A program made the translations under genes and the position numbers. Positions 39,351-50,136 of a stretch of 64,000 nt of DNA are shown here, in pieces; within the stretch, counting starts at the first letter, position 1; each line of letters begins with the position of its first letter. The notes beneath the pieces were generated by a model. That model saw only the letters and a program-made list of their open reading frames with translations, was not told the DNA's origin and made no database searches. Source of the DNA: Gonapodya prolifera JEL478 (taxonomy: Eukaryota; Monoblepharomycota; Monoblepharidomycetes; Monoblepharidales; Gonapodyaceae); contig KQ965828.1 in assembly GCA_001574975.1 (NCBI GenBank), positions 1 through 64,000 on the forward strand, read 5' to 3'.

Positions 39351-41707
39351 ATGGACGAAGAGAGTCGAGCACCGAATCATGAACCATCTGACAACAATGA
39401 AATCGCGCCACTGAAAACCGATGTAGAAGCCCAGCCGGAAGCAAATAGAACGGACAGCGATGGGTCTCCGCGACTCAAGGATGAGCAGGCAGTCGCGGAC
39501 TCGAAAAGTGGTCGGGATGCAGACGCAAAATTTGTCCAATCGGATCAGACGAATCATCTTCCATTCAGACAACTCCTGGTCGTGTTTACTGGATGCGGAC
39601 TTGCAATTATGCTGTCCACCTTGGACCAGACGAGTGAGTTTTCCCAGAAGAAACGACCCCAATCTGTTGTTCGTTTTGGCGAACTGCACGGGGATCAATC
39701 ACCAAGCAGCGAAACGTCGCACTCCCATTGATTATGTCGTCTATTCGTTTAAGTTGTTGCGACGGCTCTTCCCCGCATATCTGCCGACTTTGCCTCCGCC
39801 GACCAATCCTCCTGGGTGGGCACATCTTACCTCTTAACAAGCACTGCGTTCCAGACACTGTGGGGTAGATTCAGCGATATTTGGTGAGCGCCTTGCGTGG
39901 ACTAATTCCTCGTTCGAGCCCTCACAGTGTGATGCCACGACAAACAGGGGTCGAAAAGTGTGCCTTCTGGTCTGCCTCGTTATTTTTCTTGTTGGAAATG
40001 TGTTATGCGGGATCGCTCGCTCTATCGTCGACCTTATAGTTTTTCGCGCTCTCGCGGGTGTAGGCGGTGGGGGGGTCACCACTCTTACAATGGTGGTGGT
40101 GAGTGATGTTGTCAGCATTAGGGAGCGAGGGAAGTACGAGGTAAGTAGAACGGTACATATTGCGCAAATTCCGGTGATTGATAATCTTTATGCGCGCATT
40201 TTTTTAAAAGGGCGTTATAGGGGGTGTCATCGCTATCGCCGGCGTAATTGGTCCGCTGCTGGGAGGAGTGTTTTCTGACCCTTCCGGCCTTGGTTGGAGG
40301 TGGTGCTTTTTCCTGAAGTGAGTACATACGGTGTTCTTTTAGATCGGAACTTGATACTACAAGCTGTCTTTTCTGCAGTATCCCTTTTGCGCTGGCAGCG
40401 TTCCTTATGATATTCTTTTTCCTCCCAGTGAAAAAAGTGGTTGGCTCACTGAAAGCAAAGGTGCTGCAGATAGACTACCCTGGAGCGGTCCTTATTCTAT
40501 CTTCCACACTTCTTCTTCTGGTAATTTATCTTGATAAATGTTGCGCAACTGCGGGACAGACATGATTGTCATACACTTCAGCTCGCTACGTCGTGGGGTG
40601 GTACAACATATCCGTGGAAATCACCTCAAGTTATCTCGCTTTTTGTGGTATCATTGCTCCTAATTGGTGTCACGACTGTGACTGAAATACGGGTGGAGAG
40701 AAGGAAGAGACTTCCAATAATTCCGAGTAAGTTTGATCACTCTACCTGTTATGAACCCCGTTCAAACGTTTACTTTCGCGTCAATTACATAGTGCGTGTG
40801 TTTCTCATGCGAACCCCAACCGTCATATTCATCACGCAGTTTCTCAATGGGGTTGCATATTATTCCCAGCTCTATTACATTCCACAGTACTTCCAAGTCG
40901 TGAAGCAGGAGTCTGGAACACAAGCCGGGCTGCAATTGATCCCACTGCTTGTAGTTCAAGTGATGGCGGTCTTGGGTGCTGGTGGGATTGTCAGTTGGAC
41001 TGGCAGGTGGGAGACTTAGGATTGGTCACTGTCGGAGAGCATGAAGCAAATGCTTTTTCTGGCAGATTTAACAAGCACTGCATCGTCGTTGGATATGTTT
41101 TGTGGACGGTGTCATGCGTTCTGCAGTACAGGATCAGTCGAGAAACACCATCATGGATGGTTGTGCTTATTCTAATTTTGGCAGGTAACCCGTCGGTTTG
41201 ACTTGCCACAATGGTGAAAGGAGGCACGATATAAAAGGTCCTTGTGATAGGTTTTGGGCAAGGCTTGACATCCCAGACATCGCTAGGTGGGTACTGCTAT
41301 TCTTGAAATTTGACCTTCCACGGTTCAACATGTCTCGCCAAAATATTTTGAACCTCAAAGTCGCCGCTCAGGCTGTCGTCACAAGGAAAGATATCGCAGT
41401 CGTCACCGGCCTCCGTAATTTTGTGCGCACCATTGGCGGTACACTGGGGCTTGCAATCTGTGGGGCCATCCTCAACAATGTACTCATCGCGAAACTGTCT
41501 GCTGCGCCCCTCAACCTGTCATCTGATTTGGTGGACCGCATTATCGGTTACGCCACAGATATTCCGACAGTCGTTCCGTCTGAGAGTTTGTACGCAGTCC
41601 TTGACACGTATCAGGAGGCCATTCAAGTGGTCTATTTAATGCTTATTCCGTCCACGGGGTTGAGCGCAATTTTAACGGCTGCGTTTCTTGAAGATATTCG
41701 TGTTTAG
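39351..41707 (+). CDS. MFS drug/H+ antiporter, DHA2-like
   Basis: Ten exons make a 571-residue transporter: 39351-39633, 39754-39883, 39948-40140, 40211-40317, 40379-40520, 40582-40726, 40793-41006, 41066-41184, 41251-41286 and 41361-41707. The hydrophilic N-terminus is Asp/Glu-rich, about 80 residues. The sequence then shows LDQTIVATALPRI across the first intron, the classic motif D of 14-helix DHA2 exporters. GRFSDIWGRK (motif A), FRALAGVGGGGVTTL and GVIGPLLGGVFSD (motif C-like) follow. The second half continues with LATSWGGTTYPW and VVTGLRNFVRTIGGTLGLAI. The family exports drugs, toxins or small cations from fungal plasma or vacuolar membranes; the substrate is unknown. The 36-base exon at 41251-41286 keeps the GFGQGLTSQTS helix. 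No frame break is seen. Confidence 0.9.
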
Positions 41708-42013
41708 TTTCACTGTCAGTGTTTTCATTCACGGCTGATGCTTTTTATTCGCATATCTATGTGTTTGAATAAATTCCACGGCGGAGGCTCACATTGTTGA
41801 ACGGTTCAAATGGAACCTTGCTTGACCGGTTCAACCTCTGCACTATCTCCCTGTTCCCTCCGTCCAGCCGCCGGCCGCTGCCTTCAGCCGTGATTGCTTC
41901 TCGTATCACCAGACCAACCATATCTTTGGGGACCACGTCGCAACCATCGACCGTTGAAGTATATGGACACTACTTCACCGATCCTTTCCTGAGCGGCATC
42001 GGCACCTGTAAAG

Positions 42014-43339
42014 ATGTCTTTACTCGCGGAGCTTATTTCGACAAATGACATTCTCGCGCGGATGGAGGAACGGAGCCACGGGTATGAGAGGACAATTGGG
42101 GACTTTTGTCAATTATGGCCCAGCCTTGGAACTCCAAAGGATCCCATCCAGTACGAGCAACACGAGCAGGCAATTAGGCTTGCGATATCCACATTCCGAA
42201 AACTGTGGGTCGAGCTCAAGAACGCGGATGAGGAACGGCATATGGCAGCAATGGCCACGTCCCGCAAGGTGGTACGACAACTCCTTGCGAGCTCGTTCGG
42301 AAGACAAATGGCGGTCTATTCATTCCCCTCAATACCGACTGAGGACTCGCACATACGGCGCGCGGTTTTCCTCAACTTGGCAGTCCGCTCCCGGGCATGT
42401 CGAAGGATGATCTTCGAACCCTCCCTCAACCTCCTCCCTCGATTCATCAACGCCATTGCACTGTCGTTATCGGCGGCTATCAAAGTCGCCGAGAGTGGTA
42501 TTCCTCTTCACGAAGAGGATCGAGTCCGTTTAGGAATGCTGGCAAATGTGAAGGACTGTTTGGACACCCTGATCAGGATTGTAACGCCTGAGATGGGGTT
42601 GGAAGGTGCTACATTCTATGCATCTGTCGTGAAAAACAACGACAATCTGTACGATGCCTTGGGCGAAACTTTTCGAGCCATTCGTCTGGGCGTGGTGCCA
42701 GCATCAGACACGCATTCGTTACTTCATATTTACAGCACGGTGGAGCTGCAGTTGCAGATCAAGTTTCACGTGCAACTTCCCTTCAGTCAGTTTCTGTTGA
42801 TGTCCATTTTCAGTCGTGGTGAAAGGTTGCCAAGATCAGCAAATGCCAAGTTTTGGAAGTCCTTGAGCGACAAGGATGCGGAATCAGGCTGCGCAGCCAA
42901 TGGATGCAATAACTTGGGACCAAACATGTTGTTGTGTGAGCGGTGCAATGTTGTGAAGTACTGCAGTACGGAATGCCAGAATGGAAACCGGGAACTCCAC
43001 AAGAAGCAGTGCGACAAGCTTCAAAAAAACCTCACGTACGTGAAAGCGTATTGGAATACCTTCAAAGACACGCTCGTTGAGTCTGTCTGCGCCGGCGTTG
43101 GATGCATGAACTTGGCCCCACAGAGAAAATGCACACGGTGCCACATGGCACAGTACTGTGGGGAAAAGTGCCAGAAAACACACTGGAAACTGCACAAGTC
43201 GGTGTGCCGAGAAGACTTTTGGAACGTGGAGGGAATTGTCCCAACAGAAATGTTGGCGTTGTTTCATTCATTGACAATATCGGGACCGCGCAGTCCAACA
43301 GTTTATACTCAGAGCAGCATGTCCGTTTACACTAGTTAA
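42014..43339 (+). CDS. double MYND zinc-finger protein
   Basis: An intronless gene for a 441-residue protein. The first 290 residues are helical, with no domain I recognise. Two MYND-type zinc fingers follow. One starts near residue 293 (CAANGC...CERCNVVKYCSTEC, then H and C). The other starts near residue 359 (CAGVGC...CTRCHMAQYCGEKC, then H and C). Both have the full set of Cys/His ligands. MYND fingers usually bind proline-rich peptides; nuclear or cytoplasmic location cannot be told. The gene lies immediately upstream of the PAD gene, on the same strand, with 826 bases between them. A decayed copy of this gene lies just beyond the PAD gene (46455-47420). Confidence 0.88.
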   Translation: MSLLAELISTNDILARMEERSHGYERTIGDFCQLWPSLGTPKDPIQYEQHEQAIRLAISTFRKLWVELKNADEERHMAAMATSRKVVRQLLASSFGRQMAVYSFPSIPTEDSHIRRAVFLNLAVRSRACRRMIFEPSLNLLPRFINAIALSLSAAIKVAESGIPLHEEDRVRLGMLANVKDCLDTLIRIVTPEMGLEGATFYASVVKNNDNLYDALGETFRAIRLGVVPASDTHSLLHIYSTVELQLQIKFHVQLPFSQFLLMSIFSRGERLPRSANAKFWKSLSDKDAESGCAANGCNNLGPNMLLCERCNVVKYCSTECQNGNRELHKKQCDKLQKNLTYVKAYWNTFKDTLVESVCAGVGCMNLAPQRKCTRCHMAQYCGEKCQKTHWKLHKSVCREDFWNVEGIVPTEMLALFHSLTISGPRSPTVYTQSSMSVYTS

Positions 43340-44165
43340 TCCCCTTTGAAGAGTTTGTTCATGATGTGTATTGTATCATATGTCTTGCATAATTATTGTG
43401 ATGTTTGAGTATTTTGATGGGGAGACACGTCAAAGAGGAACTTGCGACGACTTTGTTCCGAAATTCGCAGATCTCAACTGTGCATATACATGTTAATTGC
43501 CACAAAATGACGTCTACAACGTTCTCACCTCACCGACGTTGGATGCATGTGAGCACTTCACTGGGCCGTTTGTCTCGCATCCACTGGTTCCGGTGGAACA
43601 ACCACGGAAGACGCTGACGCTTCCCCCCTCGTTGCGTTTTTTTGGCGTTTAACTCCAAATCGAACGTGTGAATGCGGCTCCGGTACAGGTCAACCTGGCC
43701 CTGCAAGATTTCAGTCTCCTGGCGGAAAAGTACGTTGTATCTTTGCGTCTCACTGATGAATTGGCCGCCTTGCCAAGTGCATAGACTATTTGTATGAAGT
43801 TTATGTGGGGCATGTGGTCGCAACCTCACCTGATCAAAGGATGAATACTACTCTGCGGCATCGGAACATGGACGCAGTGTCCGGTAGCTTCACCTGGTCA
43901 ATTGCATCGTCTCGGGCCCGTCACGCCAGCCGGAGTGTGTTCGCTCAACGGGGGGCCGATCACCGTATCGTGAATCAGTAATCCCTGGAGCGTCTCGATC
44001 CATTCACAACGCGGGTGAGTGCCTTCGGCCTTGTCTTTCCGGGCATTTCCGACGTGCCTCTGATCGAATCCTGACGGCGTTCTTGACCTTCTCCTCTTAC
44101 AACCCAATTTGAAAGTCAATCCCAAACCTGAAACGAAACCCTCAACGTCGTCGCGGCTGCCTCCC
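43340..44165. other. MYND-PAD intergenic region, partly duplicated downstream
   Basis: About 830 bases between the MYND and PAD genes. The right part (about 43890-44165) has a diverged copy at about 47840-48105, sharing words such as CGGAGTGTGTTC, TCTGATC-AATCCTG and GCTGCCTCCCAT. Coding 5'-end sequence of the PAD may extend upstream of ATG 44166 (the frame stays open to about 44100), so an upstream exon or signal peptide cannot be excluded. Confidence 0.55.
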
Positions 44166-46230
44166 ATGGACCTGGTCTCAACAGATACCAGTACAGTTCT
44201 ACAGTACGCCTTCGCACGCCCGCGGATGCAGCCCGTCATTCTTGCCGATACCAACCGTGACGGCGTGGTGGACGACGCAGATGCCGCCGACAAGGCCATT
44301 TGGACGACAACAAGGGGAGCAATCTTCCTCCCTAATATTGGCGACAGCAATGGGCGATGCCCTGCCTCTGGTAACAATGGAATTCCGCTCTCGGATGCGG
44401 AACTTGCGTTCTGCAACGATGCCGCCGGTGATATTCTTTATGCGCCGGAGTACTTGGCTCCACTCCGCACCCTTCCCATCTCCGGCGTAAGCACCACGAC
44501 CTACGGTACCGTGTCGACTGAACCAAAGGAACACGCTCCCAAAGTGCGGATTTTCTGGTACCGGGGATCACAGAATGGATCCGAGGGCAATCCTGCCAAA
44601 TGGACTTATGTACCACCCTCCCTCCGTTTCAACGCCGATGCACTTTCATCTGGCCTGACTCTCGGCATTGACGGAAGGACTCTAGCCTCATCTGCCAATG
44701 GCTGGGACGGCACCATCACGGTCCGCTTCTCTGTGACAAATCCAAGAGACAACCAGACTGCCGATGACGTCGTGGCGCTCCGCCTTGCCCCCGTTCTCAC
44801 CCACCATCACCTCCAGCGGGTGGACACGCTTATCAGCGTCGCGGATAATGGGCAAACCGCATGCAAGACGTTCCTTGCGGAGCTTGATGCCGCACGTGCA
44901 GCTTCTGGAATTTCCTCGCCTCTCCTCCTCTTCAAGGATGACGACATATGGGCGCAAGATTTCTTCGAGCCAGCATATGCCAGCATGCCTGGTCCCAATA
45001 ATACAACGATCTCAGTCCGAGTCCACCTCCGCTCGGCCCAGCAGGGTCGCCCTGCCGGACGTCAATTATTCACTCAGCCTGGCATTCGCGGGAAGGGTGT
45101 TGGTGCTTACAACGGAGCGGCGAGCCACCCAACCGCACTTGGTTGGCGTGAGATTAACTCTGGTGGCAACATTGTGAGTTCTCATCAGTTTGTGCTTGAC
45201 ACTTTGCAACACACTTCTGCAACCACTCACTGACACCGCGATCAAGGAAACCATTCCACCCTACGTGAGCAAAAAGACCGGAAACACTTATCCTGCTGGA
45301 CGCATCATCATGGGCAAACACGACAAATTCCTTCCGTCCGAGGGAATGCTTGGCCTACTGCAGGCTCAATGGGGTGGAATTCAAGACCCCCTCATTCTTC
45401 AAGCTGGCTGGCTCTTCATCGGGCACGTCGATGAATGGATTTGCTTCCTTCCCAGGAACAACGCCCTTGGATGGACCATCAGCGTCGCCGACACCACCTC
45501 TGCACTGGACGTGCTTCGTAAGGCGGAAAAGGAAGGATACGGGAAGGTGAAAGCACGGAGCACGCCCCCAGAACCTCCAGACTTTAAAGGTTTCGGAGGG
45601 TTTGGGCCTGACACTGACGACAACATCACAATATCGGAACTTCTTGCTGACGAGAACTTCATCAAGGTCCAGGAAACGTGCCACAAATTCATCGAAGAAA
45701 GCTTGCAAATTCTTCTTGATGAGACTGGTGTTCCCGAAGGTGACGTAGTGAGAATTCCCACACTCTTCGATGGAGGACCAGGAGATGGACTTAGTCCTGA
45801 CGATGGTGGCCCCGAAGATGGTGGTACTAATGATGGGAGTCCATCAGATGGAGGAAGCGACGATGGAAGTCTGGGCAACAGTGGTGGATTCTTTGGTAAC
45901 GAGTGGGGGGACGACGGAACGCCTCCAAGATACGGGCCGTTCTTTGACAACGTGTCACCTGCCGGAGCGTTCTACCCATCTGCCATCAACGGTATCGTGA
46001 TCGGACAAAGCTACATTGGCGCGAGGGCATACGGACCTGTTGTTAACGGGATAGATATTATCCAGGCCGCAGTGGAGGAGGCATACAACGAGGCCGGCAT
46101 GACTGCGCACTTTGTGAATGACTTTCACTCGCATCATTCGTTCGGAGGTGAAGTTCACTGTGGTACAAACACGCTGCGAGACACGTCATCGATATGGTGG
46201 ACCAGTTTGTCCGAAAGGGTGAAGGATTAG
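44166..46230 (+). CDS. protein-arginine deiminase (PAD) family enzyme
   Basis: A calcium-dependent-type peptidylarginine deiminase, which converts protein arginine to citrulline. Exons 44166-45173 and 45247-46230 give 663 residues. Near residues 22-45 is a Ca-loop-like DTNRDGVVDDADAADK, then RGAIFLPNIGD, as in the middle domain of PADs. The catalytic domain carries the Asp in IWAQDFFEPAY (about residue 265), GHVDEW (His396, Asp398) and the nucleophilic Cys in EVHCGTN (about residue 641). These match human PAD4 D350, H471/D473 and C645 in order and spacing. Unlike vertebrate PADs it has an Asp/Gly/Ser-rich insert of about 55 residues (about 45765-45930) before the C-terminal GPFFDN...YGPVVNG segment. 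The N-terminal immunoglobulin-like domain seems short or absent. PADs are rare in fungi, so a history of horizontal transfer is possible but not shown here. Confidence 0.92.
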
Positions 46231-46454
46231 CTCTGGCGGAAGAATAAGTTGTGCATGTTATAATTAGGGAGAACAGCGCACTTTTGTATGGATATCAACC
46301 AAGTGGCAGAATTTTTTTTTAAATCATATCTTTGCTCCGAAACCTCGCGGCACAACTCATAATCTGCCTTCATTTCTTCGCATCATAGTGCCATCCCTTT
46401 CATTTCTGGACTCCACAACCTTACTTCCGCTGCCAGTGCATTCTACCTGCAAAG

Positions 46455-47420
46455 ATGCCTTTCACACACGTTCTTTCTACGGTTGAGATTCTGGAGCGGA
46501 TGGAGAATCGGGTGGATAGCTACCGAAAGACTAGTGCAGAGATCTCCCGAGTATGGCCGACGGATGTCAAATCAGCGACAGACGATCCCATCCCCATCAA
46601 GGGGAAACGGAGCTCGCGGCTGACTCCTTCTCGAATTTATTGAAAGATGTTTTTATGGCGGGTGGCAACCAGACAAAGGATGCAGCCGCGCACAAAGGTT
46701 TGCTACACCTCCGTGCGAGCTCTCTTGGAAGACACTTGGCGGTCCAAGCATTTCCCTCGGTGCCAACTGAGTAAGCCCATGAGATGTTCGCCTGGTTCCT
46801 GCATTTGGCAAACCGGTCCAGGGCATGTCGGAGGATGATCTACTCAACATTCTCCTCCGGATTCATCAGCGCCATGGCACTATCTGTAACGTCGGCACTT
46901 AAAGAAGCTGCAAACGGCATTTTAGGTCGGCCAGACCAGGAAGATGTCTGTTTCGGCCTGCTCGGCGATTTGAAAACCTGCTGAACTTATTGAACAGCGT
47001 TGTGACCCCTGAAATGGGCTTGGAAGGCGCGATATTCTACGCTTCTGTTGTGACCAGTAACAACAATCTTTATGATGCCTTTGAGAAGATTCTTCGGACC
47101 CCCAAGCGAGGCTGGATTGAAGAATCACGGCACGCATCATGCTTATGCATTACAGCACAATTGAGGCGCTCTTGCAGAAGTAGTTCAACGTACAACTTCC
47201 CTTTGGGTAAACTTATCACACTTGCCGCAGGAACTTGCTTCAAAGGGGTGACGAAGGGGCTCTCGTGGGGGTAACGAAAAATTGGAAGTTCTTCAAAGCA
47301 AAATATATTTTAGTCGGTCTGTGGGTGAACTTGGCTGCAAAGAAAAGTGCCAGAAAGCACACTGGACACTCCATAAGCCGGTGTGTCGAGAAGACTTCTG
47401 GAACGTGGAGGGGCTCTAGC
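46455..47420 (+). pseudogene. decayed copy of the MYND gene
   Basis: A diverged duplicate of the gene at 42014-43339. Matches in order: an N-terminal VEILERMENRVDSYRKT (intact gene: NDILARMEERSHGYERT), SSLGRHLAVQAFPSVPTE, NRSRACRRMI, VTPEMGLEGAIFYASVV and the C-terminal KCQKAHWTLHKPVCREDFWN. The match moves between all three frames. A TAA replaces the codon after SVPTE (about 46772-46774), and a TGA falls within the helix after LLGDLK. The first MYND finger and most of the second are missing; only the last part of the second remains. It cannot make the full protein. It is the left half of a second MYND-PAD block. Confidence 0.85.
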
Positions 47421-47819
47421 TGCCAGAAGTGGAGTTGTAGTAGACAGTTGTAGCGAGCCAAGGAATACGATCTTGAATGGACCTGGACGTAGACCATTAA
47501 TTTGTCATAGATTGCTGCACTCCATGCAGCAAGTAGCTTAATTAACTGCCTTTTTGATCATCTGGTTGTCAACTTATTGTAAAGAGCCACTGATAGGAAT
47601 CTCATGTAACACAAAAACGAAAACTTGGAAAGGATTTGGAGGCCAGTATCACTTGCTCGCTGCAAAAATTCACTTCTGAGGCGTCAAGACCGTTACGCAG
47701 ATGCTACCGTCATTTACAAATTAATTCAATACATTAAGTTGAAGGCGCAGACCTTTTTTCACTACCCTACACCTGTCTAGTCATAAGAGGGCCACTCCGC
47801 TAAGACTTGGAACGGAGGA

Positions 47820-48150
47820 TAGTTCCCCAGGATTGAAATTGGTCTCGCGCCGCGGCGGAGTGTGTTCTCACTAATGGCGGCAAGGTTGGAGGCCGAAGTG
47901 ACCATATAGCAAATCGGCGATCTCTGGAACACTACATTCCACAAACCTCGGCATCAGGCGAAATGTACCTTCTCTTTCCGGATACTTCCGACCTCCTTCT
48001 GATCAAATCCTGGCGATGTTATGGACCTAGACGAAATGTGAACTAGACTGTCGGTTCGAAACTCTCGACCAATCACAAAAAGGCAGGATGTTATCGCTGC
48101 CTCCCATAGACCTGGTTTCCGCAGAGTGCTGTAACCTGTAAAATGGCATT
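47820..48150 (+). pseudogene. remnant of the PAD 5' region in the duplicated block
   Basis: Nucleotide similarity to about 43890-44200, the stretch leading into the PAD gene, ending at GCTGCCTCCCATAGACCTGGT (intact copy GCTGCCTCCCATGGACCTGGT). The start ATG is ATA here. After the equivalent of DLVS the similarity fades and no PAD catalytic sequence follows. Its order after the decayed MYND copy mirrors the intact MYND-PAD pair and shows that the whole block was once duplicated in tandem. Confidence 0.7.
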
Positions 48151-48414
48151 CTGGAGAGTCTGGTGTGCGACTCAGAGCATAGGCATAATTCTCAATGAAC
48201 GTTTTCTTGATTTCCCTTTGCAATGTCGATCCCCGGGAGATTGAGCAGCGGAGAAAAACGATACTTATGCTTCTTTATCTACACTGCATTGATTTTTTGT
48301 CCACTAAAGTTGGAATGTAAAATGAGATGTCGGGTGATATGTGACCATTGATGCTCCGTGTTCCAACCCTTGTCGGATCCAGTTCTCAAACCTCATCTCT
48401 CTCGGATCCTCGCA

Positions 48415-50038
48415 ATGAACCCATTCCCATCTCTCCCTCTTCTGCGACCACCGTTCCAACACACGGGACTCCTGATCCACCAGCACGTTGTTCCGGGATC
48501 GGAGCCCGGCATCAAAATCTTGGTGGAGTCGTACCAACTCGCCGGAGCTTCAGATGCCGTTCCGCAACCAGTAGGTCCATCCCTTTCCCTCCCAAACCGA
48601 AAATACAGTCTCAGTGACTCGTCTTGCCCGCCATCGTCCTCGTTTGCTCAATAAAACCTAGGCGTCGACTGGTGCTTTGAACGTGTTCTTCACCCACGCG
48701 AATGGCACCGGAAAGGGAACGTGGAGAGCTACCGTTCGTTCTCTGCTCGAGAAGCCGAGCCTTCGAGCCAAAGTTGGTGTCCTTGTTGCGTGGTGAGTCG
48801 CAGGATCCTGAAAGCAATATCAGTTGAGGTCGAAATCTCAAAGCGAGCGGAATAAAGGGATGCCCGGAATCACGGAGACTCTGCCCAGCTTAATCCCAGC
48901 TTCAGGCCTGCCGTATTAGATGTAAGACTATCCCAGCACCTGTCCAGCGTTGCAGGCTAACTTCGTTCCCTATTAGGACTGGAGCGTTCCAGCAAGGGAC
49001 TTGTTGGCAGTGCTCCGAACCCTCAAACTTCATCCTTCTGTCTCCAAAGCACCGCTTCTCGGGGTCGGTCACTCTTTCGGTGGCAACTTAGTCTTGGCCG
49101 CAGAAATCATTGAGCCAGGGACTTGGACTCGTATCGTTGCGATCGAGCCCATCGTTTTCCCCCACGAAGGCGAATACAAGAACCCTCTCAGTCTCGGTGC
49201 ATACAAGAGGAAAAACGTTTTCGAAAGCCGGTGCGTCGTGGATCAATCACCACCCTACATCTTGTCGGCAGAAATGACGGGTCTACCTCCATTCCCACCG
49301 CTATAGCGACGCGGCGTACAACGCCTGGAGGACTCGACCGGGATTTTTCCAACGCTGGCATCCAGACTCTCTCCGGGGCTACGTCGATGACGGAATTGTT
49401 GGCTTGGACGCTTCGGGCCACGTTGTGCCTGAAGAAGAAATCGAAAGTGGGAAGGCAAAAGTGTCAAAGTGGACGTTGAAGACACCCAGAGAGCAAGAAG
49501 GGGTGAGCGTTGAGATAACTCTGGCACTGTCGTGAACGGTGTTTTGATGATCATTTTGCGGACGATCTGCAGGCTGTATTTGATGGAACCGGAAGATGGA
49601 CCTCGTCCGGTGTAAGTTGGAATCCAATACATGACAGGAGATGGTAGTGTTTGACTGACCATTTATTTTACTGGATTTATCTCTGTCATAAACTTCTAGT
49701 GGGTTTATGCTTCCCTCGGAAAAATCACCCCTCCGACACACTTGGTATCGGGAACGGAGTCCTCTCAGCGACTTCAGATGGTTGTGCCACTCGGAGCAAG
49801 CCCGGACGTCGAAGTTCCTAAAGACATTGCTGTCTCGAAGTCAGTGAAGAACGGAACACACGAGTGGGTCAATGCAGATCATATGGTACCCCAAGAGAAG
49901 CCTCGCGAAGTTGGTGAGTCTCGAAAGAGTTGGTACCGGCTCTTGGTGAGGTGCTGAGTGTTTCCACCGTCTCTTTCCGTTTCAGCCGATATCATCGAAC
50001 AAGCTGTCTCAAAAATTACAGCGACAGCCAAACTCTGA
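48415..50038 (+). CDS. alpha/beta hydrolase, LPX1-like
   Basis: Eight exons encode 368 residues: 48415-48570, 48662-48792, 48858-48921, 48977-49230, 49307-49502, 49573-49611, 49700-49913 and 49986-50038. The fold is the alpha/beta-hydrolase one of the fungal LPX1-like group: oxyanion-side FFTHANGTGKGTW (HxNG type), then WDARNHGDSAQLNP. The nucleophile elbow GVGHSFGGNL has Ser as catalytic residue, and the late GTHEWVNADHMVP has a His in the expected place. Members include yeast peroxisomal Lpx1, but here the last residues (TAKL) do not form a convincing PTS1, so location is open. The substrate is unknown. All eight exon phases agree. Confidence 0.87.
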
Positions 50039-50136
50039 CAATTCACTTTGATATCACCAATATATTAATTTCGCGATTTTATGGTGTTTTTCGATTCGGT
50101 CAATGAACGCATCAGGATGAACATTGCGAGACTTCA

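Noticed and set aside
42014-46230. MYND-PAD pair as an anti-phage or toxin-antitoxin-like system
   Set aside because: Both are eukaryotic-type proteins, PAD has a known enzymatic role, and nothing in the sequence points to defence or toxicity.
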